In this document: piece by piece, positions 22,631 to 35,300 of the stretch | Position numbering within the stretch: position 1 is the first letter of the stretch | How the letters are laid out: each line of letters opens with the position of its first letter | NCBI GenBank assembly: GCA_025331565.1 | Contig: JAFREQ010000011.1 | Span: forward strand, 15,148,001-15,212,000 | Source of the DNA: Holacanthus passer | Taxonomy: Eukaryota > Chordata > Actinopteri > Pomacanthidae | DNA length: 64,000 nt | Reading direction: 5' to 3' | Program-made: the position numbers and the translations under genes | Notes under the pieces: generated by a model | Databases searched by the model: none | What the model was told of the DNA's origin: nothing | What the model saw: only the letters and a program-made list of their open reading frames with translations

Positions 22631-25600
22631 TGCAATATTTTCTGTGGCATAGTTAGGTATTCACTGACCCGATACTGATATTGGATATTGGTCAGATACT
22701 GACCCAAATAGCTGACTCAGTTTTTGGTGACAGTGGGGCTGATCTGTTCGATTCAGTTCTATGTTTATGTCTAGGTGCATGTACAACGTCATGCAGTAGC
22801 AAAATACTGCTGGGGTCAAGAAATGTCACAGACACCTCACTAATACACCGTTCCCTCTAGGTTGACTACCTTGCAGGGGGGGGGGCAAATGGGCCGCTGC
22901 TCACAGCTTCCCCGCCCTCAGTAAACACAGGGAGAAAGTAGAGGAGAGAACTAGCGCAGCTGTAAATGACAGCAAAAAGCAGTGAACACTCAAACTGAGC
23001 TGAAATAATACAAGTGCATATAAATTAGATAAATAACATGTTGGGTATTGGACCCCTGGAAACCCTTGATGAAAAATTGACCACAACAGGGCTCCGGTTA
23101 GAGATTGCAAAAAATCTTGCAAAAACTCTTGCATAATGTTGCCTGAACAAACTACTCAGTCCAGGACCAAAGCATGATGGAAAAAGAGGGGCATTGCTAC
23201 AATATGTAATAAGGCGTGTGCACACCTGTCCTGGAGATGCTGACCGTGTCTCGCATTCCCTATTATCTCCACCAAGAACTTCCTATTGTTGTCAGCCATA
23301 TTTTTAGCAGTCAACATTAATGATGAGAGACTAATTTACGAGGTTGGGAAGTGGCACATCTTATATTATCCACAGCTGAGGAAATTATTAAAATGTAAGA
23401 AAACTACTTCTGTAGTAAGTAATTTAGACGTAAATTTGCAGAGGAAGAAATCACAAGTGAGGCCCAAAAGAAAATCCCTCCCCGCAACATCATTTGTAGT
23501 ATATCTGGACAAATCTTTGCGCTCTATCTGCTACAGTTCACTTGCTGTATGTTAGGGAGAGGTATGAGACATCAATCAATACTGCGTCTTTACACTCATC
23601 TACCAGGTCAGGAGCTAATTGAGGATTGTGTGGCTTTTTGTGTTGTACAAGAACTTACAGACCGATTCCTCAGAGCCTGTAATTTTGTTTACCTAATGCC
23701 TGTCACTTGCTCTGTTCTCTGTGTGGTAATCCCAGAGAGAACGTGCAGAGACTGTAGCACTAAAAGCCTAATGGCCTTCTCCTCAGCAATACCCAAGGGA
23801 CCTCAGAGTCAACTCAATATGGGGCTGAAAGTATAACCAACTGCATGTAAAGTGTTGCGTTAAGTGTTGTGTGTAATAATTTGCAAGACAGTTCTGTTTT
23901 GTCTATTACTTGTAGAGGTAAAATAATCTAAAAATATAGGGCAATCACTTCTATATGTTGTAGAAGAAAAGGCAAAAGTGTACTTATTTAAAAGTGTTTA
24001 ACAAGCATTTCATGTATTCTATATCAAGTTTATCTCCATGAGTGATTGTAGGCTCTTAGAAAAGTAGTGATTAGCAATAAGTCAGGGGAGGCACTGATAA
24101 AGCAGTGTTTCAGATGCCGGCATCAAGCTGCACCAAGCATTATAGTGGGCAATCTCCACTAGTGTAATCTATGGTCACATGGTATCCTAATGTGTCAATG
24201 GAGACAGAAATCAGTTCTTGTATAGTGTGAAAAATTGTTGATATTGCATGTTATGTGACTCTAGTTCTGGTCTAAATGAGGTCCAGGTGTCAAATGGGTG
24301 AATCTGGACAGGAATGCAGAGCTGTGTCTGTTAAGCTTTTCAAAACTGTGCGTGCATATTACTTACAAGTTACCTTACAAGTAACTCACTGGTCTACAGC
24401 CCCTCTTCTCTGCCCTGATTCATGACCTGCTCATTTTGGATTACACATTACAGCTGTGCAGTGGACACAAAACTAACCTATGTAGTCCTGCATTAAAATG
24501 AGTAAAGCCAATCCAGTTAGAGTGTGCATTTTTTGACAGTGATTACATACATTTTGATAGTTTACTAGGGTGTTTTTGGATCAGGCTTTGTATTGATGAT
24601 ACCCAATAAAGATCCTTTCTGCAGATTGGCTTGGACCATTTCAATGGGTGATTATTATCTTTCTGTTAGCACCATGGCCTCGAAAAGACATAGTTGAGCG
24701 TAGAGAAAGGAAGGATTTGATGTTGCTGTTGTTGTAAAATTACATTCTGGTATGTTTTCGGAGCCTCAACCTATACCTCGCAATGCCAGCAGGAAGGTAT
24801 GGGTTAAAATGAATGGCCCAATTGCTTCTTAAACCTCCCAGAGGTTATTGAGGAGGGCAAACACTCAAGCACCTGACATGATCACAGGAGCATCATCCTT
24901 CCCATTTGCAGCTGTCTGGCAAAGCGGCAGAGTGTCACATACAGACTGCAGCGTGCCGCACTAGGTATACGAGGCACAGAGCCAACCTTCACACCTTTCA
25001 GCATGAACATGGAGTCATAGGGAGGGTATTTTGGAAGACCATGTTTACTGTTGTCTGTGGAGCTATGGATTTTGTAGCAGAGTTCATGTGCGTTTGTTCT
25101 GTGTTGGCTCCCAGTTAAAGATGGTGTAAAATCACTCAGCATCATTTTATCTATTTCATAAAAGGCAACATTAAATGCTTTAGATGTCTTATTGTTCTGG
25201 ACGGCTGAATGCACTCCATGTGGTTTGCTTTCAACTCTTAGAAACTCTTAGGAAAGTGTAGTTATTACTGTGGGTGTGGGTGAAGATGTCTTGCTGTGGC
25301 CCTATCAGACTGTCTAGCAGAAACCCGCCATACTTGGTGTCATGATTGGAGAGGAGCGAGCTGCCAAGCCATGGTCTGGCTGGAAGCAGAAGCTGGAGAT
25401 GCCGTGACTGGGCTTGAGCTCAGAGAGAAAGGCCAGAGACAGTGGTGCGCAACAGTGAAGCCGGAGCTGTCCCCTCAGGCTGTGGACAACACACACAAAC
25501 ATGTACACACACACAGGGTCAGGCAAATCCATTAATACAAATCTAAAGGAAACTGATCTGAACACCCCACTGACAACAAACACAAACCAAAGAGGTTGAG

Positions 25601-27430
25601 CACATCCAAGAATATTAATTTTGGGAGTGTACATGCTTAGAAATTACAAACAGACTAGGCAGAGAATGCAATATGCAGATTTGTACAAGTCTTAAAAGTT
25701 TGGAAAATGTAATTTTAATTGCCATGTTTTCAAGGTTATATGCTTGAATTTGAATACACTGTTTGAAAAATGCTTGGTTTTCAACATAATCTGGTGTCTC
25801 ATTTACACAATCACCTATGCAAACCAAAAATATTTTAATATTTGAACATAGATTATTAGCTTTGTCTCCGGGCATTGAAATTGGCAAGCATTAAATAATC
25901 CTGGACATACAAACAAAATTAATATGAACAGCTGGTAAAATAAGGAAAGTGACAGTATTGCTCTACAGCGATTGTTGTATGTATAAAGAAATTCTGTCCA
26001 TTTAGATGTGATGATAAAGGCTTCAAGAGTCTTTTTTATCACCGTCATTTATATATATTTTGTTTTTTCAATTTTGCTGAAAATGTTTGCAGGCAGCCAA
26101 GCCCATCTCATTTTGAGTCCTGCATACTGTGCCACACATGATTGGTGATACATTTTCTAATAGTCTAAGTTCAGAGTCTAATTCCTAAAGCCTAATGTCT
26201 TGAAATATATAAATGATACCTTTTGGTTCTCTTGCCTAAGCGCCAACTCATCTATACACTATGACACAATACTACTAAATATTTCCTTGGCCCAGGCTGG
26301 TCAGAAGCACACGATGGGACGTGGGCTGTGTTCCACTCGCAGGCATCATCTCTGAGCCCAACTACCTGCTCAGCCACCTGCTCAGTTACCTGATGCCCAG
26401 AGCAATCTGTGCTGAAAACCAATTTGAACAAATCTGGAATTCTTTGCAGTCCTCGTCATCCGCCCTCTACTAGCATCAGGGGTGGCTAGGCTTACTAGTA
26501 AAGACACAGTTACTAAAAAAAACCATTTAAAGACATTTAAATTTCTTTCCATCTCTTACTGCTCCACCGATTTTTCTCTCACTCTTCAGTCTAATTTTTT
26601 AAGAAGTAGTCAGTCAGTTGGTCTCGTAAATGTTGTTAAAGCATCAATAACGTTAAGTGAAATTTCTATCCCTGCTTTGTGAGAGCAGTGGTTTCATACC
26701 TCATTGATTTATGCTAGCATTACTTGCAAATACAATCAGCGAGGTGGGGCCATGGCAGAAACTGCAGCGCTTCTTTTGAATTGCAGAAGATAGTTGGTTA
26801 GTAGACAGTGTGATCTTTATCTTAAATCTTGATCATCCCTTTTCAAAATTCAGACTATCAAGGAGAGTGAAATAGGCAGGTTATACATTCAAGGCTGCAT
26901 TAGATTTGGTGTACAGTTGTATGTATTATGTAACAAGTTATTGATTCTTGTAGGGAAGTAATCCTCTCAGTTGACCCCCCTCTGCATGAAGGTGAGGGTG
27001 CACTGCCAGTAAACAAACCTGGACCTGACAGGGATTTTATAGCATGCTCAAAGACAGTTCAGCAAATAGGGAGCTACTTGTTGGAGGTTGAACCAGGTCC
27101 TGCCAGAGTTCTTTGGTTGCAGTGTGGATTATGTTCTGTGCATGTTCATTTTACCGTTTGACACAACAGGGCACAGGATTTCTGGGTGTTCTTCAGTGAT
27201 TGCATGGAGCTTTGTTTCATAGTGTCCCCACCCTTCTCCACGAGCAATAACCAGCTTGCTTGTAAACCACAAATTTCTTCTTGCGAGAAAGGAGTGTCTG
27301 GTCATTGAATTTAAAATGAACATCCATGCTTCTTGCTTGTTTTCCTCTGGCCCACCCTTCTTCTCTTTCACCATTTACAGCTCAGTCTGATTCACTGAAT
27401 GCATGCTTACTCGAATGCTGACAGTGCAAA
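22631..27430 (+). other. kcnab2 intron 1, second part
   Basis: Mostly AT-rich intronic DNA. 22662-22725 contains GATACTGATATTGG-type words seen in dispersed teleost repeats. A short frame at 23286-23555 has a weak MADF-like look and is discussed among the findings. No exon or RNA gene was recognised. Confidence 0.4.
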
Positions 27431-27529
27431 GGGAGGTGGGTGTGTGTGGAGAGGAAAGAGGGAGGGGCATTTCCTTTAATGCATCTGCTCTGCTCAGTGA
27501 CTCTCCAAGCTCACACATTTATTCTGTCT

Positions 27530-28715
27530 CTTCTCTCCGTCTCTTTCTTTCTTTCTCCCCGTTCCCCGTCCCTGTTGTGTCTGTCTTGTGTCCCTTTTTT
27601 TCTGTCTTTCTGTGTTTCTTTCTCATGTCAGACATACATGCTCATCTCACTCAGGCATATAATCTCAGCCACACAGGATCACACGTTCACCACTCTTGTA
27701 TCATTCCTCCTCCCTCTCTTTCTGCTCCATCTCTTGGATTTTGACGGCTGCTCCTCCATCACAGCTACTGTTTTCTGCATTGACTCCCTGGTTGTGCTCA
27801 CTGCGTCAGGAATCAGCAGCAGACCGAGGTGGGTGTTTTAAGAGCATCATCGCTAGGTCTGAGGCTACATGTCTCTGGCATCTCTCTCCCTCTCTCTCTC
27901 TTCCTCTCTCTCACCCCTCTCTCTTCCTGCCTCTTGTCACTTCGCTCTGTCAGAGAGAGTCGGGATGATCGTGCTTGTCCATTCCTGCAGGGGACAAAAT
28001 GCCATACCATCTTTAAGCAGCAGCATTTAACATTATCTAACATGATGCTAGTGAGGTAGCATATCTACCTCTCCAGATCTCTCTGACTGTCTCAGAGCTG
28101 TCAGTACAGTTGATTGTGCTGCCGCTGCTGCATTGAAATCCCTCTTTGCATACCTTATTATACTGGCATGTATTTTGCTCTCTCTCTTCTGTCTCTATTC
28201 CAATACTCTCCTCTGTCTGAATGTCTGTCAGGTTTTATGCATGCTATGTCCTTCTGAATTCCTGCCAGAGACTTGGCCACGCTGTGGGATTTATAAGGAA
28301 CCACCTTAAAATAGCAAGGGTGAAAGACCAGTGCAGGCTCGCACTAAAATACACATGCACACACATGCGCATTCACATAGGAGGTTCGACTCCTTTTCAC
28401 CTTACCTCACCTCACCTTACTGCTGCAGTTCCATCTGTTGCAGTCGCCACAGCCAGCAACACCCTGCGGCCAGGCTTTAACTGTTCTCCCAGTGTTGTGA
28501 TGTGTGTTGCTGAGAACTTGTGACAGTCATCTGTGCCTGGCCGAAAGTGTTAGCGTGTCATTTAAATGTGTGTTTGTGTGTGGGTGTTCATGCTGAGGCT
28601 GATTGTTGTGGGCCAGTATCTCTGCATGCCTGTGTGTGCTCATACACATTCGTGCTTGTGTTTGTGTATGTGTTTTGTGTGTGTGTGTGCGCACTCTTGT
28701 ATACAGTATGTGTGT
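27530..28715. repeat. pyrimidine-rich and (TG)n low-complexity tracts
   Basis: TCTTTC-rich sequence runs at about 27530-27620, an interrupted (TC)n at about 27880-27930, and a long imperfect TG-rich tract at about 28565-28715. The overlapping frames of up to 133 aa on both strands come from these tracts and are not genes. Confidence 0.8.
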
Positions 28716-31700
28716 TTGCCTGCCCATGGGCTCTGGTCCAAGACGAAAGCACAGGAGAGGCAGGCTGCAGGGGTGCAGTTTGGTGCAGTAAGCTGTTGAA
28801 TGCTCTGTAACGAGCAGAAAAAGGCGGATTCATGTGCTGGTGTGTCCTTTCACTGGGTCGGTACATCAATATTGCAGAAAGCATGGCTTTTTCTGTAATG
28901 TCTGCAATTCGTTCGTCCTTGAATAGCCAAGCTCTTAACAAAGTTGTTCTTAACACGAACATATATTTTAAGCAAATAGGCGTATGATGAGACAGGTGTT
29001 AGTGTGACATTGTTATAACAGTAATGAGGTTTTTTATTATTTTCTATTTGTCATCTTGTATTTTAGGGAAAGCAGGGTCTTCCTTCCCTGCTCTGGTTGC
29101 AAAACTATGCATTGTCACATAATTTGTGTCACATATATGCTCATGGATGCTCCTTCAAATGTGAAGGATTACTGCACAAATTAATGATCACAAAATAGCA
29201 TTGGTGAACCAAGGCTTACAGTGAAGAGATTTGAACTGGTCATCCTCCCAAAGTAAGCGTGACGCCACTAACCAGCTGTAGGGATGGGGATTGTTAAGAA
29301 TTGATTTTTGTTGTTGTTTTGTTGAACTGAATATTGGTTCTCGAGCAGCTACAGTAAACTTTAAAATAGCAAAGTCGTTATATACACTCGATAATATCTC
29401 AGTTGAAACAAATCTCAAATGTCAGTAAAATAAATATTCCTGATATCAATATACTGACTGAAGTTTAGACCGAATGAGAAAACACAGAAGCTTGCTTGAG
29501 GTAGAGAACTCCCAGCATCATTTGTTTCATTTGGCTGAGTTGCTGTACCTAAGTTTTATAAAGGAAGGGAAAACCCTGGAAAGCCACTGACAGGACACAA
29601 CAAAGAATATTACTAACAATACTGTACGTCTAATGAAATGTCTTCAAAGAAACACAAAGTGACATCCTATGACAACAGGAAAGGCAGATTCATCTGGAAA
29701 GTGCTTTGGTTAAGTGTCATTCCTCATACTTTTTATGCTAGAAACAAAGGAGACATTCCTTCTCTGATGTTGCAATTATGCTGGATGTGCTGATGTGTGA
29801 ACCGTGAACTATTTTTTGAGCAGTTACTTTAAAAAAATACAGAACAGTCACATCAATTAATTCCTCTGAGGTTTTTATGCTTCTGGGAAATGACCATCTT
29901 TAGCATACAAACTAGCAGCAACCAAGTGCTGCTGCAGTTTATAGCACTAATGAAGAGGCCATATTATTCATCACAAAATAAACTGTGCACAGGGTAAAGG
30001 GCAAATGAGAGCACATAATGTATGAGACACGCAGCAGTCTTATATCATGCAGCACTCTGCATAAATATTGATGACATGATGTGAAACTGGAAATTGTGTG
30101 CATTTTGTCCATTTATTTCATATTGTGATATTGTGCTTCTCTGACCAGGTGTTGTGCTTTGGGAATGGCTCCATTATATTACCAACTACTTCTTAAAGTA
30201 CAACGTCTTCTTTGTATTTAGGCACGTTAAATACATAAGACGGAATTTTTTAAGAGTAGCTTCAGAGTTGTTGTAAAGGCACTTTGGACAGAGCTGGGCT
30301 AACGCCTTGTTCACACCAGCTGCCCAGTGAAAGCAGCACATCAGCAGGAAGTTATCTGTCCGCATCTACACTTAATCTATTCATCAGTTGTAGGGATCAC
30401 AGATATTTTTATTATCAATCGATCTAATGATAATGTTTAATTGCATAGTCTTTAAAATATCAGAAAATGATGAAAAATACCCATCATCATTTTCTGGAGC
30501 TCAGGTTGAAATATTTAAATAGCTTGTTTTGTGTTGTTTGATCAACAGTCAGAACCCGAAGATATTCAAGAAAAAAAATTTAAAAAAACATTTGAGAAGC
30601 TTGAACCGGTAAAAATTTGGATGATTTTGCTTAAAAATTGAGAAATGATTTATGTTAGTAGACTGCTTGATTCATTGACTAATTGTTGTTGACCTGAAGC
30701 ACAAAAACTCACTTTGGCCGAGTTACTCACATGACACGTAGTGAGATGCAAGTCATTATGAAGCCAGTATATACTGCTATGCTGGTTAAAGTGGGCGTGT
30801 GTATCTGTTTCACATTTGACATTTCACTCAGCTCTATCACTAATGTAGGTCCTGACTCTTTGCAGTTTTTACAGCTTGGTCTGCTGGATGCTCCAGTGGG
30901 GTGTTTCCTAAACTGAGCTCAGTAATCATTCTGCAGTTGAGATTTAGCGGCCTGTCTAGCTTCATTAGCCCTGTTTTGGAGCTCCCAAGGGGCATCACAC
31001 TCACACCAAAACTCACACACTCACGCACACACACAGTAACTCAGTGAATTTATCACACATTTATTCAGCAGGTATGCTGTCCTCTTCCTTAGTTTCCATG
31101 ATTTCCTACATTTTTGCTTAAGAAATGAGAAGATTTGGTTATGTCAGTCTTCATAAGGGTTGAACTGGGCTAAAAAAATTCTGTTTCAGAGTGTGGTTTT
31201 GCAGGAACTTCAATTCATGAATTTTCATTATAAGTTGCAACATTAAGGACCTTGAAAACATATATTCTCAAGTGGCTTCCTAATCAAACATGTCTGACAT
31301 GAACCTACAGTTTTCTGCTGAGGTTTGTCCTGTTTTGGTAATTTCATGTTAGATTTTGGTCTGTGCTGTTTTGTCTGTGCTCATCACCAGTTATAAGTGG
31401 GTGGGGCTCAATTAGAAAAATGGATTTTTTAATGTTTATTTAGATTAGAAACAAAGTTTTCAAGCCCTTAGATAACACCTTAAGCTGTAAAGATTTTGTC
31501 CATGTTTCATAGTAGGAAAATGACTGTATGCTGTGTTGAGCTGTGTTGTCAACAGTCTTGCTTTTAGTGTCTCAGACAGGACAGACAGCTGTAGCTTAGT
31601 TCCAGTTGTGGTGGATCACCCTCAGGTGATTACTGAGAATTGACTCTCTGGCTTGTCAGTTGGTCATTCCCATGAGATGTAATGCTCCATCAGAGAAGAC

Positions 31701-31976
31701 TAAAGGCCTTTCTAACTACAGAGTACGACAGGTTGGGACTTGGGAGTTCTTGGAACTTGGAAAATTCAACATGGGAGGCCAAACCCACAAGGACGGGAGG
31801 ATGCTGTCAGATCAATTTGCAATTGGGACAACATCGTTCTTACTAACACCACTAGCTCAGCTCGGCTCTAGTTATTACAATATTTCAATCGCATTTTTCC
31901 CTAAAAACAGATATGTGCATACTGGAAAAATAATTCACAAGTGCAATGTGTAAGAAAAGATCTTACCACCTCACAG
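28716..31976 (+). other. kcnab2 intron 1, third part
   Basis: AT-rich intronic DNA with no recognisable exon. It holds the MITE-like copy at 30385-30690 and a short (CA)n at about 31008-31035. Confidence 0.4.
30385..30690 (+). mobile_element. MITE-like repeat, family A copy 1
   Basis: Contains the ordered landmarks of a dispersed teleost repeat: an opening TTGTAGGGATCAC, AAATATCAGAAAATGATGAA, CAACAGTCAGAACCC, GATATTCA, TTTGAGAAGCTTGAACC, and a closing TTGACTAATTGTTG. The copies at 48005-48230 and 52334-52655 share the order. It has no coding capacity and is probably a non-autonomous DNA transposon. Confidence 0.65.
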
Positions 31977-32301
31977 TAGGGCTGAACAATTAAGAAGAAG
32001 CTGCAATTTTTTCATAAAGGTAAAATGTTTGACAAAACAGTGTAATAACGAAGTATTGTAGTGCTACAGAGATACCCCAACCTACAAATCTTGTTCTCCA
32101 GATGTTAGAAAACATGTTTGTTTGGTAGAGACCCCAGCAAATGTCACATCGTTAGATTTTTTAAATTAGAGGTTTTTTTAGTGAAAGTAAAAATTGTAAC
32201 ATAAAAATGACAATTCCCACTGATTGTGAATCATATCACAATCATAATATCTGTCAAAATAATAGTATTAATTAGTTTTTTTGCCAAATTGTGCAGCTCT
32301 A
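31977..32301. mobile_element. MITE-like element with GGGCTG..ACAATT ends
   Basis: The left end reads TAGGGCTGAACAATT and the right end, reverse complemented, TAGAGCTGCACAATT. That is a 15-bp terminal inverted repeat with 13 matches. The interior is AT-rich and non-coding. This matches the ends of a hAT-like non-autonomous family common in fish. No clear 8-bp target duplication remains. Confidence 0.6.
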
Positions 32302-35300
32302 CCTTTTTCCCCAACTGCAGAAATTCAAATGTTTTTCTGTTTTTATCCAACATTGCAATATATTGCTTTGATTAACCACCACAAAGCAAAAACAGTGTGT
32401 TATAATGCTGCAATGCATTATGTCTTTTCTGTTAAATTCACTAGATGATAGCTAGATTAAAAACAGCTTGACTCACTGGATATATGTTATGTAAAGTAGT
32501 GCCTCTGCAATTTCCCTCTGAAGGTTTTATTTCAGAAAGGTGTATTGGCATCTTCTGATTTTGGAGGAGGCCTGCCTCCGCAATAAAGCCAGAAAATCTT
32601 TCGCATGCAAGTGATGGAGAGGGAGCTACTGTCTGCACGTAGCCTCCTTCTCTGCACTGACCACAAACATCACAGGCTGATGGTCCTGAATGGCACAGCA
32701 CATATTTTTCCACATGCAAGCTACTTTTAGATTATGCAGGTCAGTGTTGACTTACAGTGTTTCCCCAGTAGATGTTTGTCTCTGATGATCCCTGATCTTA
32801 CGCAGTGCGATCATCATGATTTATGATGCCGTGTTCATTTTTTTCCTCGTCTTCTCTTTAAGTAATGCGTGTGTGTCAGAGGTGATTTGTGAGTATGGAT
32901 GTGACTGACAAAGATCAAACCACGTTAATCATGATACACTGCAACACTGTGTGAACGGCACATGTGAATTATGGCAACAGTATTGCAGGTGTGAATAACG
33001 ATTTAGCACTGACTGTTGTGTCTGTTGACGTGTGCGTGTGACTTATGAGACATCGTGCTGTTCGTGATGGCTGAGTTATTGGGGTCATGTCTGTATTTGC
33101 TGCAAATGCTTGAGATTGATTAGAAACCCTCAGTCTGAGGTCGAGCGCCGTGTGGGATTTTTCTGTGCTGATTTTTGACTTCTACATTAGCAAAGCTCCA
33201 GCACTGTATTGCCCATTTCGCATACTAATCACTGACTTGCACCTAAAATGTGCTAACTGTTTATTTTAGGCTAACATGATGCATCTTAGGCTAACTTTGT
33301 TTTAGTTCAGCGTGATCTGCATTGTGCACAGATCAGAGTTGTGTCCCAGTCTGTGGGACATTAGGGGAAGTGTTAAGATTACACATGCCTTAGATGGTGT
33401 CACTGCCTGTTCATTTTTCCATATGTCTATCCCTCACACAGACCCAGGCTATGTATGTTCTGCTCCAGGGTCCTCTAGTTGGCCATGGCACATGTGGGCT
33501 GAACCAGTCATGGACTAAAAAAGGCTAAGGCCTATCTAAGATAAATGGCTCAGGAAAATGGGTTGAGAGGAATCTAAGCTGTTTAATTCCACTCACACAT
33601 GACAAGGATGACATGAGTGGGCACCAATCTAAAGCAATAAGATCAGGCGCGCATTAACAAAGTTACATTGTTGATATAAACACATCTTGAAAACAAAAGA
33701 ATTCACGTCCCTCAGTTAGAGGTTTGTCAGTCCTGGTATGTGTCCATGCTGCAGTGAGAGCAGAGGGCTGGCTGACACAGCTCTCAGACAAAGAAGTGGG
33801 AGAGGGTGAAAATAGATTGATGGGAAGAGGAATACAGAGAAAAACAGCACTGGTTAGAGGAGACAAACCTGCCAATAGGCATATTTACTACTGGTTGGTT
33901 ATTACTTGTCATGTCAGATGCACCCATTAGAAGATTGCCTGCACGATTCAAGGTGGATTATGTATTTGATTTTCATTTCAGTGTCTTTTTCTGCATATAA
34001 CCTGTAGGGCTGGGTGATCATTTCATCTTATTATCTACCATCTCTTCAAATAGTCATACTGTGACAAAAGTCTCCTTTGGGAAGGTCTTATGAACTACGG
34101 CAGCTCGTTGTAAAAAGAAAGACAAGAAAGAAAAGTGTAGTGAAAAAGATTTTGAAGAAGAAGAACATATTTCCATCCATACGTGGCAGAAAGCACTGGT
34201 TTTAAACACTGTTCTAATTCTATAAAGGCATTTCTGAAAAACAGTTTGGTGTGGACAGTGTGTGTATGTATTGATTGCACCTGATATATTTTTACTGTAA
34301 ATTGGCATGAGACATTTTCATCTGCCCTATAAACTTGCACATGCATACTAAAATGATGGGTCTGGAACTGCTGCATCTAGAGCTGCGAGAACACTCTGGC
34401 TCTGCAGGGCAATGTTTCCCTCAGAGATTGGGCCGCTGGCACAAATGCAACCACGTAAAATTTTAACTTTCACACTCTCAAAAATAATGGTGTAGTTAAG
34501 TTGCAATCCTGCAGTTAATCAAGTACTGTGGTCAATACTGAGGATATTAATCAAGAAAAAGGATAAGAAACATTTGCTTAAAAATGTTTTTTAAAAAGTA
34601 GCAGAAACATAATATTCACTGATGTAATTGTTTACGATTGCTATAAACAGTAGTAAAAGTAATAAAACCCCCAGCTTAAAAATGTAATCACTGGCATGAC
34701 ACTGTTTCACTGACAGATACCTCTTCCATCGGTCGGTCCCATTTAAATCTTGGCAGATATGTATCCTCATAGCCAGTGAGCCGCCATGAAGGTCACTTCT
34801 GTGATAAGTCAGCCAGCAGGGATAGCCATAGCTATACTCTTAGCACAACAGCACGACAGTTTTCATACTGAAATGCTCACATTACTGTGATGATCATCTC
34901 TTGGTGTGATAGTGATTTAAGTCAAAACACTTATCTGCTGTGTAATAGTTTCACAATGACACAAAGCTTTGAGGCCAAGGTTTTGAGTCAGGGATTTTCA
35001 CTTACTCTCAGCCTTAATGCTCTTATCTTTTATCTTGTATAATGTGCGCCATTGCTCCAGCTTTTGTAGATGCACATCGACACAGAAAATGACCTCATCC
35101 CGAAGGTGTGATGTTGGGAATGTAGGGACATTTGATCCAACTGAAGTCACTGTCATGTTGAGGAAACATTGTCCTGGAAAAAAAGTAGCCAAGGAGAGAC
35201 GTGCCCATTTAGCAGTAATGTTTATGTAAGCAGTGCCGTTCAGACAGTGCTCATTTGATACTAAGGGGCCTAATGCTTGCCAAGAATTTATTCCCACCCC

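Noticed and set aside
27403..27968. Overlapping Ser/Leu/Phe-rich ORFs up to 133 aa
   Set aside because: They are translations of pyrimidine-rich low-complexity tracts.
28520..28962. Cys/Val-rich + frames and His/Thr-rich - frames
   Set aside because: They are created by the TG-rich repeat on the two strands.
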